64,000 nt of DNA from Heliocidaris tuberculata. Taxonomy: Eukaryota > Echinodermata > Echinoidea > Camarodonta > Echinometridae. Shown here piece by piece: positions 23,200 through 33,674 of the stretch. The stretch covers positions 54,550,993 to 54,614,992 of the forward strand of contig CM046832.1 in assembly GCA_025618425.1 (NCBI GenBank), given 5' to 3'. Numbering within the stretch: position 1 is the first letter of the stretch; each line of letters begins with the position of its first letter. Made by a program: the position numbers and the translations under genes. The notes beneath the pieces are model-generated. The model searched no databases and had not been told where the DNA came from. It was given only the letters and a program-made list of their open reading frames with translations.

Positions 23200-23395
23200 T
23201 ATATACCCTTTAAAAAAAAAAAAAAAGTTTACACTATGATGAGGAGTATTAATAATTTCAGACGCATACCTGTAGATTCGTTCAGCTGGAAAAGGATACA
23301 CAGATATATATATAGAGAAAGAGAAGGAGAGGGGAAGAGGGGGAAGAGAGGGAGAGAGCGCGATGTGGAATGGGAGGAGTGCGGTTTTACTGGTC

Positions 23396-23453
23396 TGGTT
23401 CCAGTGAATAACAAGTTCCCTTTTTATTACATATCAGATAGAATACCTTGAAG
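23396..23453 (-). pseudogene. Decayed copy of ACE exon 3
   Basis: Matches 13117-13204 and its flanks (GTGCGGTTTTACTG intron side, CCTTGAAGCTAGAT exon side) but lacks about 30 internal bases and the donor GT is gone (CCAGACC). Flanking purine-rich intron sequence also matches, so this is a genomic duplication, not a retrocopy. Confidence 0.8.
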
Positions 23454-24181
23454 CTAGATATTAATATTGGACATCAAATCAAGAGAAGGGAATTATTAAT
23501 GTGATCGAATGACAGTGATAGTTACTGCGCAAGTTATATTTAAGATTTCACTCATCTGAATGTGATATTACATTTTCTTTTCAGAAAAACAATCAACATG
23601 GTAGAATTGTGAAGAAAAAAATTTAAATCGATTGTTATAAAGCATATTTGAAGGCCACCAGCAGCATAATGATTATTATTGTGTTAGAATACAAACATGA
23701 CAAATGAGCTGATTCATATCATTGCCCCCCCCCCCCCTCTAACACAGTAAAGTCAGTACAGTATTAAAACAGGAGTTTTCTCAAATGAATAGAGAGGCTC
23801 AATTTGTAAGGGTGGAGGAAGCATGATTCTATTTCATTTTCATTACATTTACTATTTTGCCTATTATTCATTTCACAATGGTAATTATTGCATTGAATAC
23901 ATCAACGATTCCATTCCATCTAATCACTTATATTCATTTCAAGATTTTTAAAATTGTCTAAAACGTGGATGACTAAACTCATTTTTCCAAGATTAATCTT
24001 CTTTTATTGATATCCCATGATTGGAGTACATGTAATAGAAAGACTACTAAACGGCATGGAATTGGATCACACACATGTTATTTTAATCAAATTCAATTTA
24101 CATTGAATGACATTATATCATTTTGATTTCTATTAGATCGATTTTAATCTAATGAAAATTTTTTTAAAAAAGAAGAAAAAG

Positions 24182-24338
24182 CTCTTTGTGATCGTCTTCT
24201 GGTAAAGCCAGACGATCTTACGTATCGGGTTTTATCACATTGTCGCTTGGTGTCGTCACTGAATCCTGTTTGGTCGAATACATTTGCATATCCGCTCATC
24301 TCTTTACGGAAATCAGCTCTCCGGAGGCCCCCAGTGTT
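24182..24338 (-). pseudogene. Decayed copy of ACE exon 2
   Basis: Nearly full-length match to 14062-14217 (blocks GTCGCTTGGTGTCGT, CATATCCGCTCATC), with substitutions and altered splice sites. It has the same order and strand as the exon 3 copy 0.7 kb away. Together they mark a partial duplication of the ACE locus about 8 kb upstream of the real gene. Confidence 0.8.
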
Positions 24339-24595
24339 CTAGACAGGTAAATATCATTAGAGTTCTTATTGATATTGATACAGGAATTTGATGATCCAGG
24401 CATAATGCCCTGGCGACATTCTTCCCGGGATCTATTTTGTCAAAAATATAGGGTTGGGGTTGCTATTGTGTTTCAGGTTAGGGAACGATTTGCAGTGGCA
24501 TAAATATAGTAATTTAGAGGGGATGAGCATGGGCATACGGTGTACAATTTCTGAATACTTGTGAGTGAGCGAGCAAAAAAAAAAAAAATCTTGGG

Positions 24596-24630
24596 GTAGC
24601 CCCCAAGCCCCCCCCCCCCCCCCCCCACCA
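24596..24630. repeat. Homopolymer C tract
   Basis: Long poly-C run. Its length is probably uncertain in the assembly. Confidence 0.9.
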
Positions 24631-25017
24631 GTACGCCAGTGAGGATTGGGTATATTGTTGGGTTGAAGTTGAAGTATGAAAATGACCCCGGAGCAAGTGT
24701 AACCGAATTGGGTGTCGACATTGGGAATAACAAGTTAGATTAATGAATTAAAAAAATATATATCAAAAATACGAGACAATGATACGAAGATGATGATGAT
24801 GATCATGAACATGATAATGATAATGATAATGAAGATGATGAATATCTGCGTAGGAAAATTCAAGTAAATAGAGCATAAGGTAGTTTCGATTGCAGTTTAC
24901 TAAAAAAGCAGATTAATTAGTGTCTACACACCTTTTTGAATATGCTCATGTCATTGTCTTTGAATGAGCAAGTACTCTTTGAGAGATATTTTATAGACAG
25001 TTGAGTTTTTCCCATCA

Positions 25018-25330
25018 TATTGATAATATAGATTTATATAGCGCCTAATTCATCTAAGATTTCTCTAAGCGCTTTACAGATATTATTACCCCGGTCATCG
25101 GATTCAGGCTTGAGGAGCATTCCAGCCAGGCGCCTTAATACAATACAAACGCTCACAATGCTAAACCTACCACCATGACTTTCTCATTCTACCGGTACCC
25201 ATCTAACAACTGGGTGGAGTGGAGCAATGTAGATAAGATGCCTTGCTCAAGGACAATAGTGCCGTGATCGAACCACTGACCTTCGCATCTCCAGTCAAGT
25301 ATTTAGACCACTCGACTATAACACCTCTTG
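25018..25330 (-). mobile_element. tRNA-derived SINE, family A, copy 1
   Basis: Read on the minus strand, the right end is a tRNA-like head with an A-box-like GAGTGGTCTAAATACTTGAC and a B-box-like GGTTCGATCAC. The body ends near 25020. The same sequence recurs at 30815-31715. Confidence 0.7.
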
Positions 25331-25401
25331 CTTTTGTTATCCCCTCCACGTACTAGATTATTAATTACCTTTTGGGCCATTCTTTGTAAATTGCAACTAT
25401 C

Positions 25402-25970
25402 GGTCACACACCTGACCATCTAATTTTGCCTCATTGCCGGAAAATTTCATTACATTTTATTGATTTTGTTATAATACCGTGCCGTCTCTTACGTGAAAAA
25501 TATTTCTTTTTCTTTGACAAGAAAAAGTCATTTCCTAACCATAATGTTTTTGCAGAGACATTTAAAAGCGCCCTTTTTTTAGTGGTCACACACGTGACCG
25601 ACCCAAATTTCACCTCTAAAAGAAAAGAAGGTTCACTAATTTATGGAAAATTGCATTCACACTGTTCAGAGCAATTCCACCATACAGCAATGAAAAGTGG
25701 AAACTTGCACTCTAAGGGAAATAAGAGAAAAATAGGTTTGAATACCGACAAGTAAGACCTTTTTCGTGCGAGGTCACGCACGTGACCGATCTAATGTTGA
25801 CCTCTGAAAGAAAATGACGTACTCTCATTTAAAATATTTACCCTCCATTTGTTGGGGTAAGATTGTTATTCAAATATTCAAAATGAGAGACTTCTACGAC
25901 AAGACAAATACTAGAAAATTAGGTTTAAATGAACTATTCTTTTAGGATTTTCGTCACACACGTGACTGAG
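25402..25970. repeat. ~185-bp tandem repeat with conserved CACGTG palindrome
   Basis: Four sites related to GGTCACACACGTGACCGA occur at 25402, 25584, 25772 and 25952 (spacings 182, 188 and 180). Sites 2-4 keep a perfect CACGTG; site 1 has CACCTG. Units also share an ACCTCTRAAAGAAAA block after the site but are otherwise diverged. The array lies 1.1-1.7 kb upstream of V1. It could be a decayed satellite or a cluster of E-box-type protein sites. Confidence 0.75.
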
Positions 25971-26927
25971 AATGGCCCTTTTCCATTTTTTCAACGCTTG
26001 TATGTTTTGTTTTTCTTGGTATGTTTCTTTCCTTTATTCTATCAAATGTAAATTGTGTATTTTGTATATTTAGTATATCTTTTTACTAGTACTGGAAAAT
26101 AAATAAATGAAAATAATGAATAGGTGTACGGGAACATTTTCGCCAGCGTAGTTGCATAACATTAAAACATAAAAGTGGGCCACTAGCTGCCCGAATATGA
26201 AATATTAACTTGACGGTTGTCTGAATATTGGTAACTTCAAAGTTCTCGGGGGAGGAGGGCTACAGCCTCCGCAGTCCCCCGCCTCCTTACGCATCTGCAC
26301 ATATTGCAATGCTTTAACATTCCAGGTAGTAACTACCCCTTGGACGACGACCTCCGAAGACTACATAGTTTATTTTATAATTCATAATTAAACAATTGAA
26401 ATATTGAATTCACTCACTATTCATGCTTGTCAGTACATTCCAGATTTTGTTCGTTAATCTTTACCGAAAAAATACTCTAAAGCATTATTGGGGCTCCATG
26501 CACCCCATTGGCTACGCTAGTGAATCTTACAAATGTATAGCACAATTTATTTATATGATAAATATCAATGGCTGAACTGAAGTGCTTTTTAAGACTATAT
26601 AGGGTTTAGTTTTCTTTTACTACATCTGTAATTAAATTCACTTTAGAGTCTCTCTAAAGACAAATAGCCTCAATAGATTAGTAAATCTTCCTGAAAAAAG
26701 GGGTTAAAATTTTATAACTATAATCCTCAAGGAATTATTAAGTTTAAGTCTTATGAATTGAAGTGTTATGAAATCATTTTTGAAAGTAATCGAAATTAGA
26801 ATGATTCGTGGAGTATTTAGTAATTCAACATTTCATATTAATATCTTACTTTTAAAAACTGGAACTTAGGCTCATTTGTTTTGCTAATAAGACCCCTTTT
26901 TGAACTTTAATCAACTACCCAATCGGG

Positions 26928-26934
26928 TATAAAT
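26928..26934 (+). promoter_or_regulatory. Candidate TATA box upstream of V1
   Basis: GGGTATAAATGA lies about 145 bp before the first ATG of V1 and 190 bp before the preferred one. AT-rich background makes chance occurrence likely. Confidence 0.25.
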
Positions 26935-27073
26935 GATTCTCGAATTAAGTAGACAGATGTCGCGTTTCTCATGTGAAGTGGATTCTAAAGTAATATGGCT
27001 TAGAATATGATTTATGATACCATATATGTGTGTTATTCCGTGCGGGATTCAGGTTTATTAATTTCTGATATGG

Positions 27074-27773
27074 ATGCCTCCCAGACTTTGGAAAAGCGCC
27101 ATATGCAATTTTAGTTCAAACATGGCTGGACGCGTTTTACTAGTCATCTGTTTCTTGATTTTGGAAGTAGTCACGGGATTAACATCTCACAATGTAACTT
27201 TAACATTAGGTGTCGTTCTCACTTCTGAAGACAACATGTTTGGTGCTCCGCAAATGCTCCCCGCGTTCGACGTCGCACTCGGAAAGATCACCGAGGATGA
27301 AGACGTCGGCATCGGTTTGGCGAACTACGTCCTGCGGAAGACGGTAAACTCCTGCGACAATGGCACAATCATGATCGCCCCTGCAGAAGCGGCGGAGCTC
27401 TACCTCTACAACAACGTCAGCGCTTTCTTTGGTCCTTCATGCTCGGAGGAAACTTCGGAAGTTGCTGACTTGGCCTCATACTGGCGAGTCCCTGTTCTTA
27501 GCGCCGTCGCCATCGATTTCGCACTCGACGAGAAGGCAAGGTTCCGTACGGTAACGAGGACATCGTTTGTGGCATCGCATCTTGGGGAAGCTACCGTCCA
27601 AGTTCTGAAGCTGTTCCAATGGACTCATGTTGCGTTGCTATACTCAGATGATTGTATTTTCCGTGAAATCGCGCACGGCATAGTGATGAAGTTCGAAATG
27701 TATAGCATGACCTCTACCTCGTTTCTTGTTGACGAGCAACTTGAAATTATAGATTCCTTCCAGAAGTTTAGAG
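27074..27773 (+). CDS. V1: alternative first exon, ANF-receptor N-lobe
   Basis: Encodes a signal peptide and the first ligand-binding lobe of a natriuretic-peptide-receptor/receptor-guanylyl-cyclase ectodomain. The better start is the second Met (27122), which opens MAGRVLLVICFLILEVVTG; the upstream Met adds 16 polar residues. The fold begins TLTLGVVLTS. Family marks are the Cys-containing NSCDNGT, GPSCSEETSEVADLASYW (the GPxC loop whose Cys pairs with the preceding one), and DEKARFRTVTRTSF. The donor AGA|G|GTAGGT at 27773/27774 gives phase 1. The ORF runs only 21 codons past the donor, ending in the intron. V1 is fairly diverged from V2-V4. The next V exon follows after 1.6 kb. Confidence 0.88.
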
Positions 27774-29415
27774 GTAGGTATCATTTCCTTTTTTGTGATA
27801 TTTTATACTTAAGGTGCATTTCGTGGGGATTTTTTTAATTATTATTTTCCCATTGTGCAGTAACTACGGGTATGAGTCGGGAACAGCTGAAGCCTCCTGT
27901 GTGACAACGGTTCCATTCGTAGTCGACGTCCGGGAGGCCATGTGATTTCCCTCTGTCGGGATGTCAGAATATAACTTCTCTTCGAACTTTGATCATTTTT
28001 TTTTCTGAAATTTGATATGAATCATACACTTTCAAAGTTTCAAGCTTTCCTTTTCTGTTCAAATTGTTTAAATACACAGGAGATTCTGTCGCAGATGGTT
28101 ATTCATTATGATTAGGTACATAACCTTACCATAATCATAGGGTTCCTCATGTAATGGCAGGGAAAAATATTCCATGTCAGCTATACCCTTGGATATTTAC
28201 AACCCTACTCTCTCCCCCAACAGAAAACTACCCTCTAGGACAACTAACCCCTGTAAGAACTACCCTAGACAGTGACCTCCTAGACAACTATGCTATATAG
28301 GACAATTAACCTATCACAAATTATCTATTCGTTCGAGATGGAGTCAGGTTAATTATCTTTGAAGATGATTAGCTACGGAACTGTAAAAGACATGTGTCTG
28401 CGTCTCTGGGACTGCAACAACACCAAATTTACCTATTTATGGAAACCCTCATATTCTTTTGTTCGCTCTTCTTTGTTCCTCCACCTCCCCCACAGCTCTA
28501 TTCATCCTCTCCCTCTTGTTCCATTTCCTCCTCTTCACAATGCTTTCCATCCTTCCTGTAACTGAATGTAATTTTTATGTAGTCTTTCATCACGTCAGTC
28601 AACACGGTCATTTGGTGGTTCACATTTTTCTCGAGGTATGTGACAATTCGTTTACCAATTTATCGAAGCCCACATATTTCTCTTGTTCTCTCTCTTTTCT
28701 TCGTTCCTCACCCCTCCTCCATAGATCTATCCACCCAGTCTCTCTCTTTCTCTCTCTCTCTCACTCTCTCTCGTGTTCCATTTCCTCCTCTCCACAATGC
28801 CTACCATCGTTCGTGTAATTGAATGTAATTTTAATGTAGTCTTTCATCACTTCAATCAATTCACTTATTTGGTGGGGCCAACTGAACATTTCCTCGAGGT
28901 ATGTGTCACGTTCTTTCGCTCATTTGAACACCGGAATAAATGTCATCCATAAGTTTTCCTTATCGATTCAAAAATCTTTTCAAACACCCCAAACAAATAG
29001 ACAAGCACTCTGCTAATATTGTATTACAGAGTAAATGGGAAAAACAAATGTCTTTTTCATCTAATTCATGTTGCTCTGCAGCGCAGCTAAGTAAATTATC
29101 TCAACACTGCCATGCATCTATTAAAAGTACTTGTTGATTTTCTTTCGCCGAAAATACGAATGATATTTATTTTTCTCCGTCCTTTCTCCTTGGTGGAAAA
29201 ATTCTTTGAATGTAATCTTTTCATTATCTCTGCCTATTCTGCCAAAATGGTTCAACTTTCAGTCAGATACACAATCAGTGTGAAATCTATTCAATCTAAA
29301 TTTACAATGAAGGTTGCACTTCAGATGGCCCAAATACTGGTCACAGCTAGTCATCCCCCACCTACAAGGCCAGGCACACATGCTTGAATTATTGCTTTAA
29401 AGTTATTCTGTAATA
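27774..29415. other. V1-V2 interval
   Basis: Holds a relic of the ACAACTACCCCC minisatellite (28200-28330) and a tandem duplication (28431-28905). No acceptor-plus-constant-exon was found here, so V1 has no private second exon. Confidence 0.6.
28431..28905. repeat. Two-copy tandem duplication, ~235 bp unit
   Basis: Units about 28431-28646 and 28660-28905 share GTTCCATTTCCTCCTC, CACAATGC and a TGAATGTAATTTT..GTAGTCTTTCATCAC block. The second unit carries an expanded (CT)n. Confidence 0.8.
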
Positions 29416-30088
29416 ATGGCAGAAAGGAAAATATCAAATATCCTTGCATACTGTCTACTCCAGTATGCTTATGGATCAATGGCAAATGTCCATATCGGTG
29501 TCATTGTTACCAAGCCACCGCACTATTTCAGCGAGATTCATTCCAGGCCATCTATGGACCTAGCTATTCAAAAGGTTCATGCTATGATCCAAGACGGTCT
29601 AATCTCTTCAGAAATCTCTATAACTTACATATTTCGGGAGACCCTTAATGCGTGTGATGGATACACGTCTATGATAGCTCCTGCCGTGGCAGCTGACTTT
29701 CAGTTTATTGAGTCAGTTACAACAATCATTGGCCCTTCTTGTTCCGAAGAGATGGAGAGGGTGGCCGACCTGGCGGCCTTCTGGGGTCTTTCAGTCATGT
29801 CTTCAAGTGCTGTAGCTGTAGAACTGGACGACAAGAACCGTTACAGAACTGTCACCAGAGCCTCATACAGAGCCTCACAGTACATTTCGGTATTAAAGGA
29901 AGTCTTTGACTTGTTCCTCTGGAAACGCGGGTCGATGATATACCAAACATGTTGTATTTTTCGATTTATAGCTGATGCCATGGAGAAAATCAACGATTTG
30001 GATGGAAACGAGGACTTCCCATTATTTAAATTATCTGACATGGAATCTATTATCGCTGCTCTAAATGATGCTGTTAAGGTATCGAGAG
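29416..30088 (+). CDS. V2: alternative first exon, ANF-receptor N-lobe
   Basis: Codes for 224 residues plus one base. Short signal peptide MAERKISNILAYCLLQYAYG, then NVHIGVIVTKPPHYFSEI (first strand), Cys80 in NACDGYTSM and Cys109 in GPSCSEEMERVADLAAFW. The 29-residue Cys spacing is that of the first disulfide loop of natriuretic peptide receptors. Further on, WKRGSMIYQTCC carries a Cys pair. The donor TCG AGA G|GTGAGT at 30088 is consensus, phase 1. Very close to V3 and V4 over the GPSC region. No TATA box is evident upstream. Joining to C1 gives ..VSR-V-IIIAARG. Confidence 0.92.
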
Positions 30089-30680
30089 GTGAGTTTGACA
30101 TAAAGCAAATCACATGCATCGTACTGAAAATCTTTCGGTATCCTACGTGAAGTCCAGAAGCCTTCTAATATAGCAGAAAATGAATCATGTCGAACAAAAG
30201 CAATATCGTAATTTCATGTACACGAATCAAAATCCGATTCTTCATTTATTCTAAACGACAAAGTATTTTTTTCAGTAATAAAAAAAGTAAGAATTTCTTT
30301 GAAAGCTTTGAAATGATTCATTCATCAAACACACAGTTTGCAGTAATAGCCTCATTAAAGGGAGAAAAATACCACCGCAAAACAGCCTGGCACCTCCTGA
30401 CGTTGGTCATAAGAGGAGGCAATAGGATGCATTTTCGGGACTTCACTTCTGACCAGCACCTATACTCAGATGCAATGTGCACGGCTAGTTCACATTGTCG
30501 TATCAAAATATGGGGAATCATTGCAAAGAGAAAACAAGCGAGCTTAGGAAAGATTTAAAAATGGGATGATATTGATGAGAGCCACCATTAGTTTAATTTT
30601 TCGAACTTTTTTTGGGGAGAATGTATATTACTTTCAACAACTATACGGATTTTTTTTCGAGCGTCCCATCACATCTTCTT

Positions 30681-30716
<36 letters not shown>

Positions 30717-30814
30717 CCTCTCTCTCCCTCCCTCTCTCCTTCTCTCTTCCTTTTCACATATCGTTTTGTTTTTTCCGTTATTTTTCTGGAGTATACGACT
30801 TGGTAATATGGTGA

Positions 30815-31526
30815 TATTCTGGATTTAAATAGGTCTAATACATCTACGATGTCTCTAAGCGCTTTAAGGCCATCGTACACCTTACGATCGGTTTGCGATC
30901 CGATTTCAGAAGAAAATGTAATATCATTTGACAAATCATTTAAAAACGGAAAATATTTTTAATTGAGGGTCTAAATAGTCATACAGATATTAACCTCGAT
31001 AATACGGCCTTTGCCGAGTTTTCTAGTCGGTGGTATGGCCAAATCGGCTCCGAGTCGTAGTGACGTCACAAAAATCGTACGATTGCCTACGATTTGAAAC
31101 TACTTTTGCCCTTATTCCCTGTAGAAAGCTGACAGCTCACCAAAACCCTATGTTTAGTATTCATATTACTTTTCAAAACCTGAATAGGGTAGATTTCATT
31201 TGTTAAAATGCCAATATTTAATGCCATAGCGATTCATTTCACAAATCGGATCGCAGACCGATCGTAAGGTGTGCGGTGGCCTTTACAGACATATTATTAC
31301 TCCTGTCATCGGGTTCATGGCTTGCTCGCACACATTATATGCACCTTCTCCACTCCCTGGGGATCACCTTTGGCAGGCGCCTTTAAATACTCTCACAATG
31401 CTGATCAAACCACAATGACTTACGCATTATGAAATTGTCTTTTGTCATTTGTTGTTTTTATACTGTAAAGCGCATAAAGAGACTGCATAGTTTATGATGC
31501 GCTGTGTTAATCCATCTTTATTATGA

Positions 31527-31557
<31 letters not shown>

Positions 31558-31715
31558 CATTATCATTCCGGGTACCTATTTAACACCTGGGTGGAGAGGA
31601 GCAATGTAGATAAAATGCATTGCTCAAAGACTATAAGTGCCGTGCCGGGGATCGAACCCACGACCTTCGCAGCTCCAGTCAAGCGTTTACTCGACTACGA
31701 CACTGTATATCTAAT
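30815..31715 (-). mobile_element. tRNA-derived SINE, family A, copy 2 (interrupted)
   Basis: Same repeat as 25018-25330. It is split at CTCTAAGCGCTTTA by the MITE 30867-31282 and again by an (ATT)n-containing stretch around 31440-31560. The right end carries the tRNA-like B-box (GGTTCGATCCCC on the minus strand, about 31647-31660). Confidence 0.7.
30867..31282. mobile_element. 416-bp MITE with TTA target duplication
   Basis: Ends are AGGCCATCGTACACCTTACG at the left and the reverse complement of AGGCCACCGCACACCTTACG at the right. Both sides carry TTA (30864-30866, 31283-31285). Removing the element restores the SINE sequence seen at 25.07 kb. A 3-bp TTA target is typical of PIF/Harbinger-type elements. 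Confidence 0.8.
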
Positions 31716-31917
31716 TAAACTTCGCATGTGTGTGCAGATATATTTTTTGCTCACATATAATATCCTGTTTTATGAAGCCGATACTACAAGTACATAAAGA
31801 GTTTTGTCAACTGGCAAGTATTACCAAAACTCGAGGTGCAATTACAGACAAATGATTTCCGGATATTTCGTTATAAGGATGGTTACGGTAACAGAGGTTT
31901 GTATATCATGCAGACTG

Positions 31918-32180
31918 AGGTCTTCTGGTCTAGTGGATAAGTCACCGCACTGCAGATCACAAGGTACGGGATCACTTCCCTTTCCTCAGCACTAACGTCC
32001 TTTGGCAAGACATTAATATACATTAGGCCACTATCGACACTCGACCCAGGTGTGTAAATATGATAAATCCTGGTAGGATTTATTCTTTGAATGAACTGGG
32101 CACTACGGTTGCCGTGCTATAGCCGGGGTAGAGGCCCTCAGGGAGAATAGTGCGTAGTACTGATGAGGCTACCCTTGATA
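31918..32180 (+). mobile_element. tRNA-derived SINE, family B, copy 1
   Basis: Head with A-box TGGTCTAGTGGATAAG and a decayed B-box (GGTACGGGATCACTTCCC), then a body CCTTTGGCAAGACATTAATA. A better-preserved copy is inverted at 62945-63085. Confidence 0.65.
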
Positions 32181-32923
32181 AACAAGACGTATTATCATTA
32201 GCAGTAGTAGTGTTATTATTATTATCATTATTGTTATCATCATTTTTATTATTATCATTGTCAACATCATCATCATCATCATCATCATTAACATCATCAT
32301 AAACACACACTCATTTTGTTTCTGTTTTTTGTCTTCCCCGAGCATCTTCCCTATTTCTCTTTGTATGCCATTTTTCATTTTGTTTTTTCCTTCAAGGGTA
32401 TTGGACTATTGAATTCACATAACGTGTCCCTTTATATTTTCTTAAAACATTTTTATGTTTAAGTCACATCTGTTTGCTAATTTCACTGCCCCGGTAATGT
32501 CATATAGAGCAAACACGCATATATATCGATTTCGAAGCCTTATCAAATATTTCTGATTGGCCTTTACTCTAATATCATTGAGCGAACGTTAAGCAGCCGT
32601 TTTCAAAGGCATTTATATATTTCATATTTGAGCTAGAAATTTGACGTATCTTGAAAATGGGGCGAATCGGTTGAGACCACTTCTCGAATTAATTTTAAGA
32701 AATATATTGTAATTCATGCAAGCGTGTCTATGAGTTCATTTTCAAACCGCATGGATATACGCTAGAATTCCAAAGTGGAATATCGCAGTTTGTCCCTTAA
32801 ATTCCTGTCATCGCATCACTCCCTCTGCGTTTTCAATATTTTAACTTCTAGTATCATCAGAACTACTAACAAGGTTTTTACTTAATAAATTTTGGACATT
32901 GAATTTTAGAGAGCTTACAGCTG

Positions 32924-33674
32924 ATGACATTTGATCTGCTGAATCAGGAAGAAAAAAAACTTTTTAATTTTTTTTTCATGAGAACGGTATATATCATGAT
33001 AAAAGGAAAAGCGTTAATTATCATTTCACTTTTACGTTTCCTATTACCATTTGTGTATGGATCGATAGAAAATGTCCACATTGGCGTAATAGTTACCAAG
33101 GAACCACATTATTTTAGTGAGATTCAAACTAGGCCATCTATGGACATAACTGTTCAGAGAGTCCGTGATATGGTCCAAGATGGTCTACTCTCGCCAAACA
33201 TCTCCATGACATACATCATGCGAGAGACCCTGACTTCCTGCGATGGCTTTACTTCAATGATCGCTCCTGCCGTGGCGGCTGACTTTCAGTTTACTGAGTC
33301 GGTTACAACGATTATTGGTCCTTCGTGTTCCGAAGAGATGGAGAGGGTGGCTGATCTGGCGGCCTACTGGGGTCTTTCCGTCATATCAGCAAGTGCTGTA
33401 GCTGTAGAGCTGGATGACAAGAACCGTTACAGTACTGTCATTAGAGCGTCCTACAGAGCATCACAGTACCTTTCATTGCTTGAAGAAATTATCAATTACT
33501 TCCGATGGAAACGAGGGTCAATAATATACCAAACTTGTTGTATCTTTCGCAAAATTGGGAAAGCTATGGAAAAAAGTAGGGAATGGAGGGACAGTAGTGG
33601 CTTTCGAATATTTGAATTCTCTGACGAAGAATCTGCGTCTGATGCTCTACTTAAAGCTCTTGAGGTATCAAGAG
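32924..33674 (+). CDS. V3: alternative first exon, ANF-receptor N-lobe
   Basis: Closest to V2. The open frame starts at 32924, but the best start is the Met at 32996, opening MIKGKALIIISLLRFLLPFVYG as a signal peptide; earlier Mets add a charged, Phe-rich leader. Then NVHIGVIVTKEPHYFSEI, TSCDGFTSMIAPAVAADFQF, GPSCSEEMERVADLAAYW and WKRGSIIYQTCCIFR. The donor TCA AGA G|GTGAGT at 33674 is phase 1. Family knowledge places the peptide-binding face partly in this lobe; sequence differences among V2-V4 concentrate after the CC pair and in the signal peptides. Confidence 0.92.

Larger units (their letters stand above)
30089..32923. other. V2-V3 interval
   Basis: Contains a (CT)n tract (30679-30740), a SINE with a nested MITE (30815-31715), a second SINE (31918-32180) and an ATT/CAT-rich stretch (32200-32300). 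No receptor exon seen. Confidence 0.6.

Noticed and set aside
31918..32060. A second functional tRNA gene
   Set aside because: The B-box is decayed and no cloverleaf forms; it is a SINE head.
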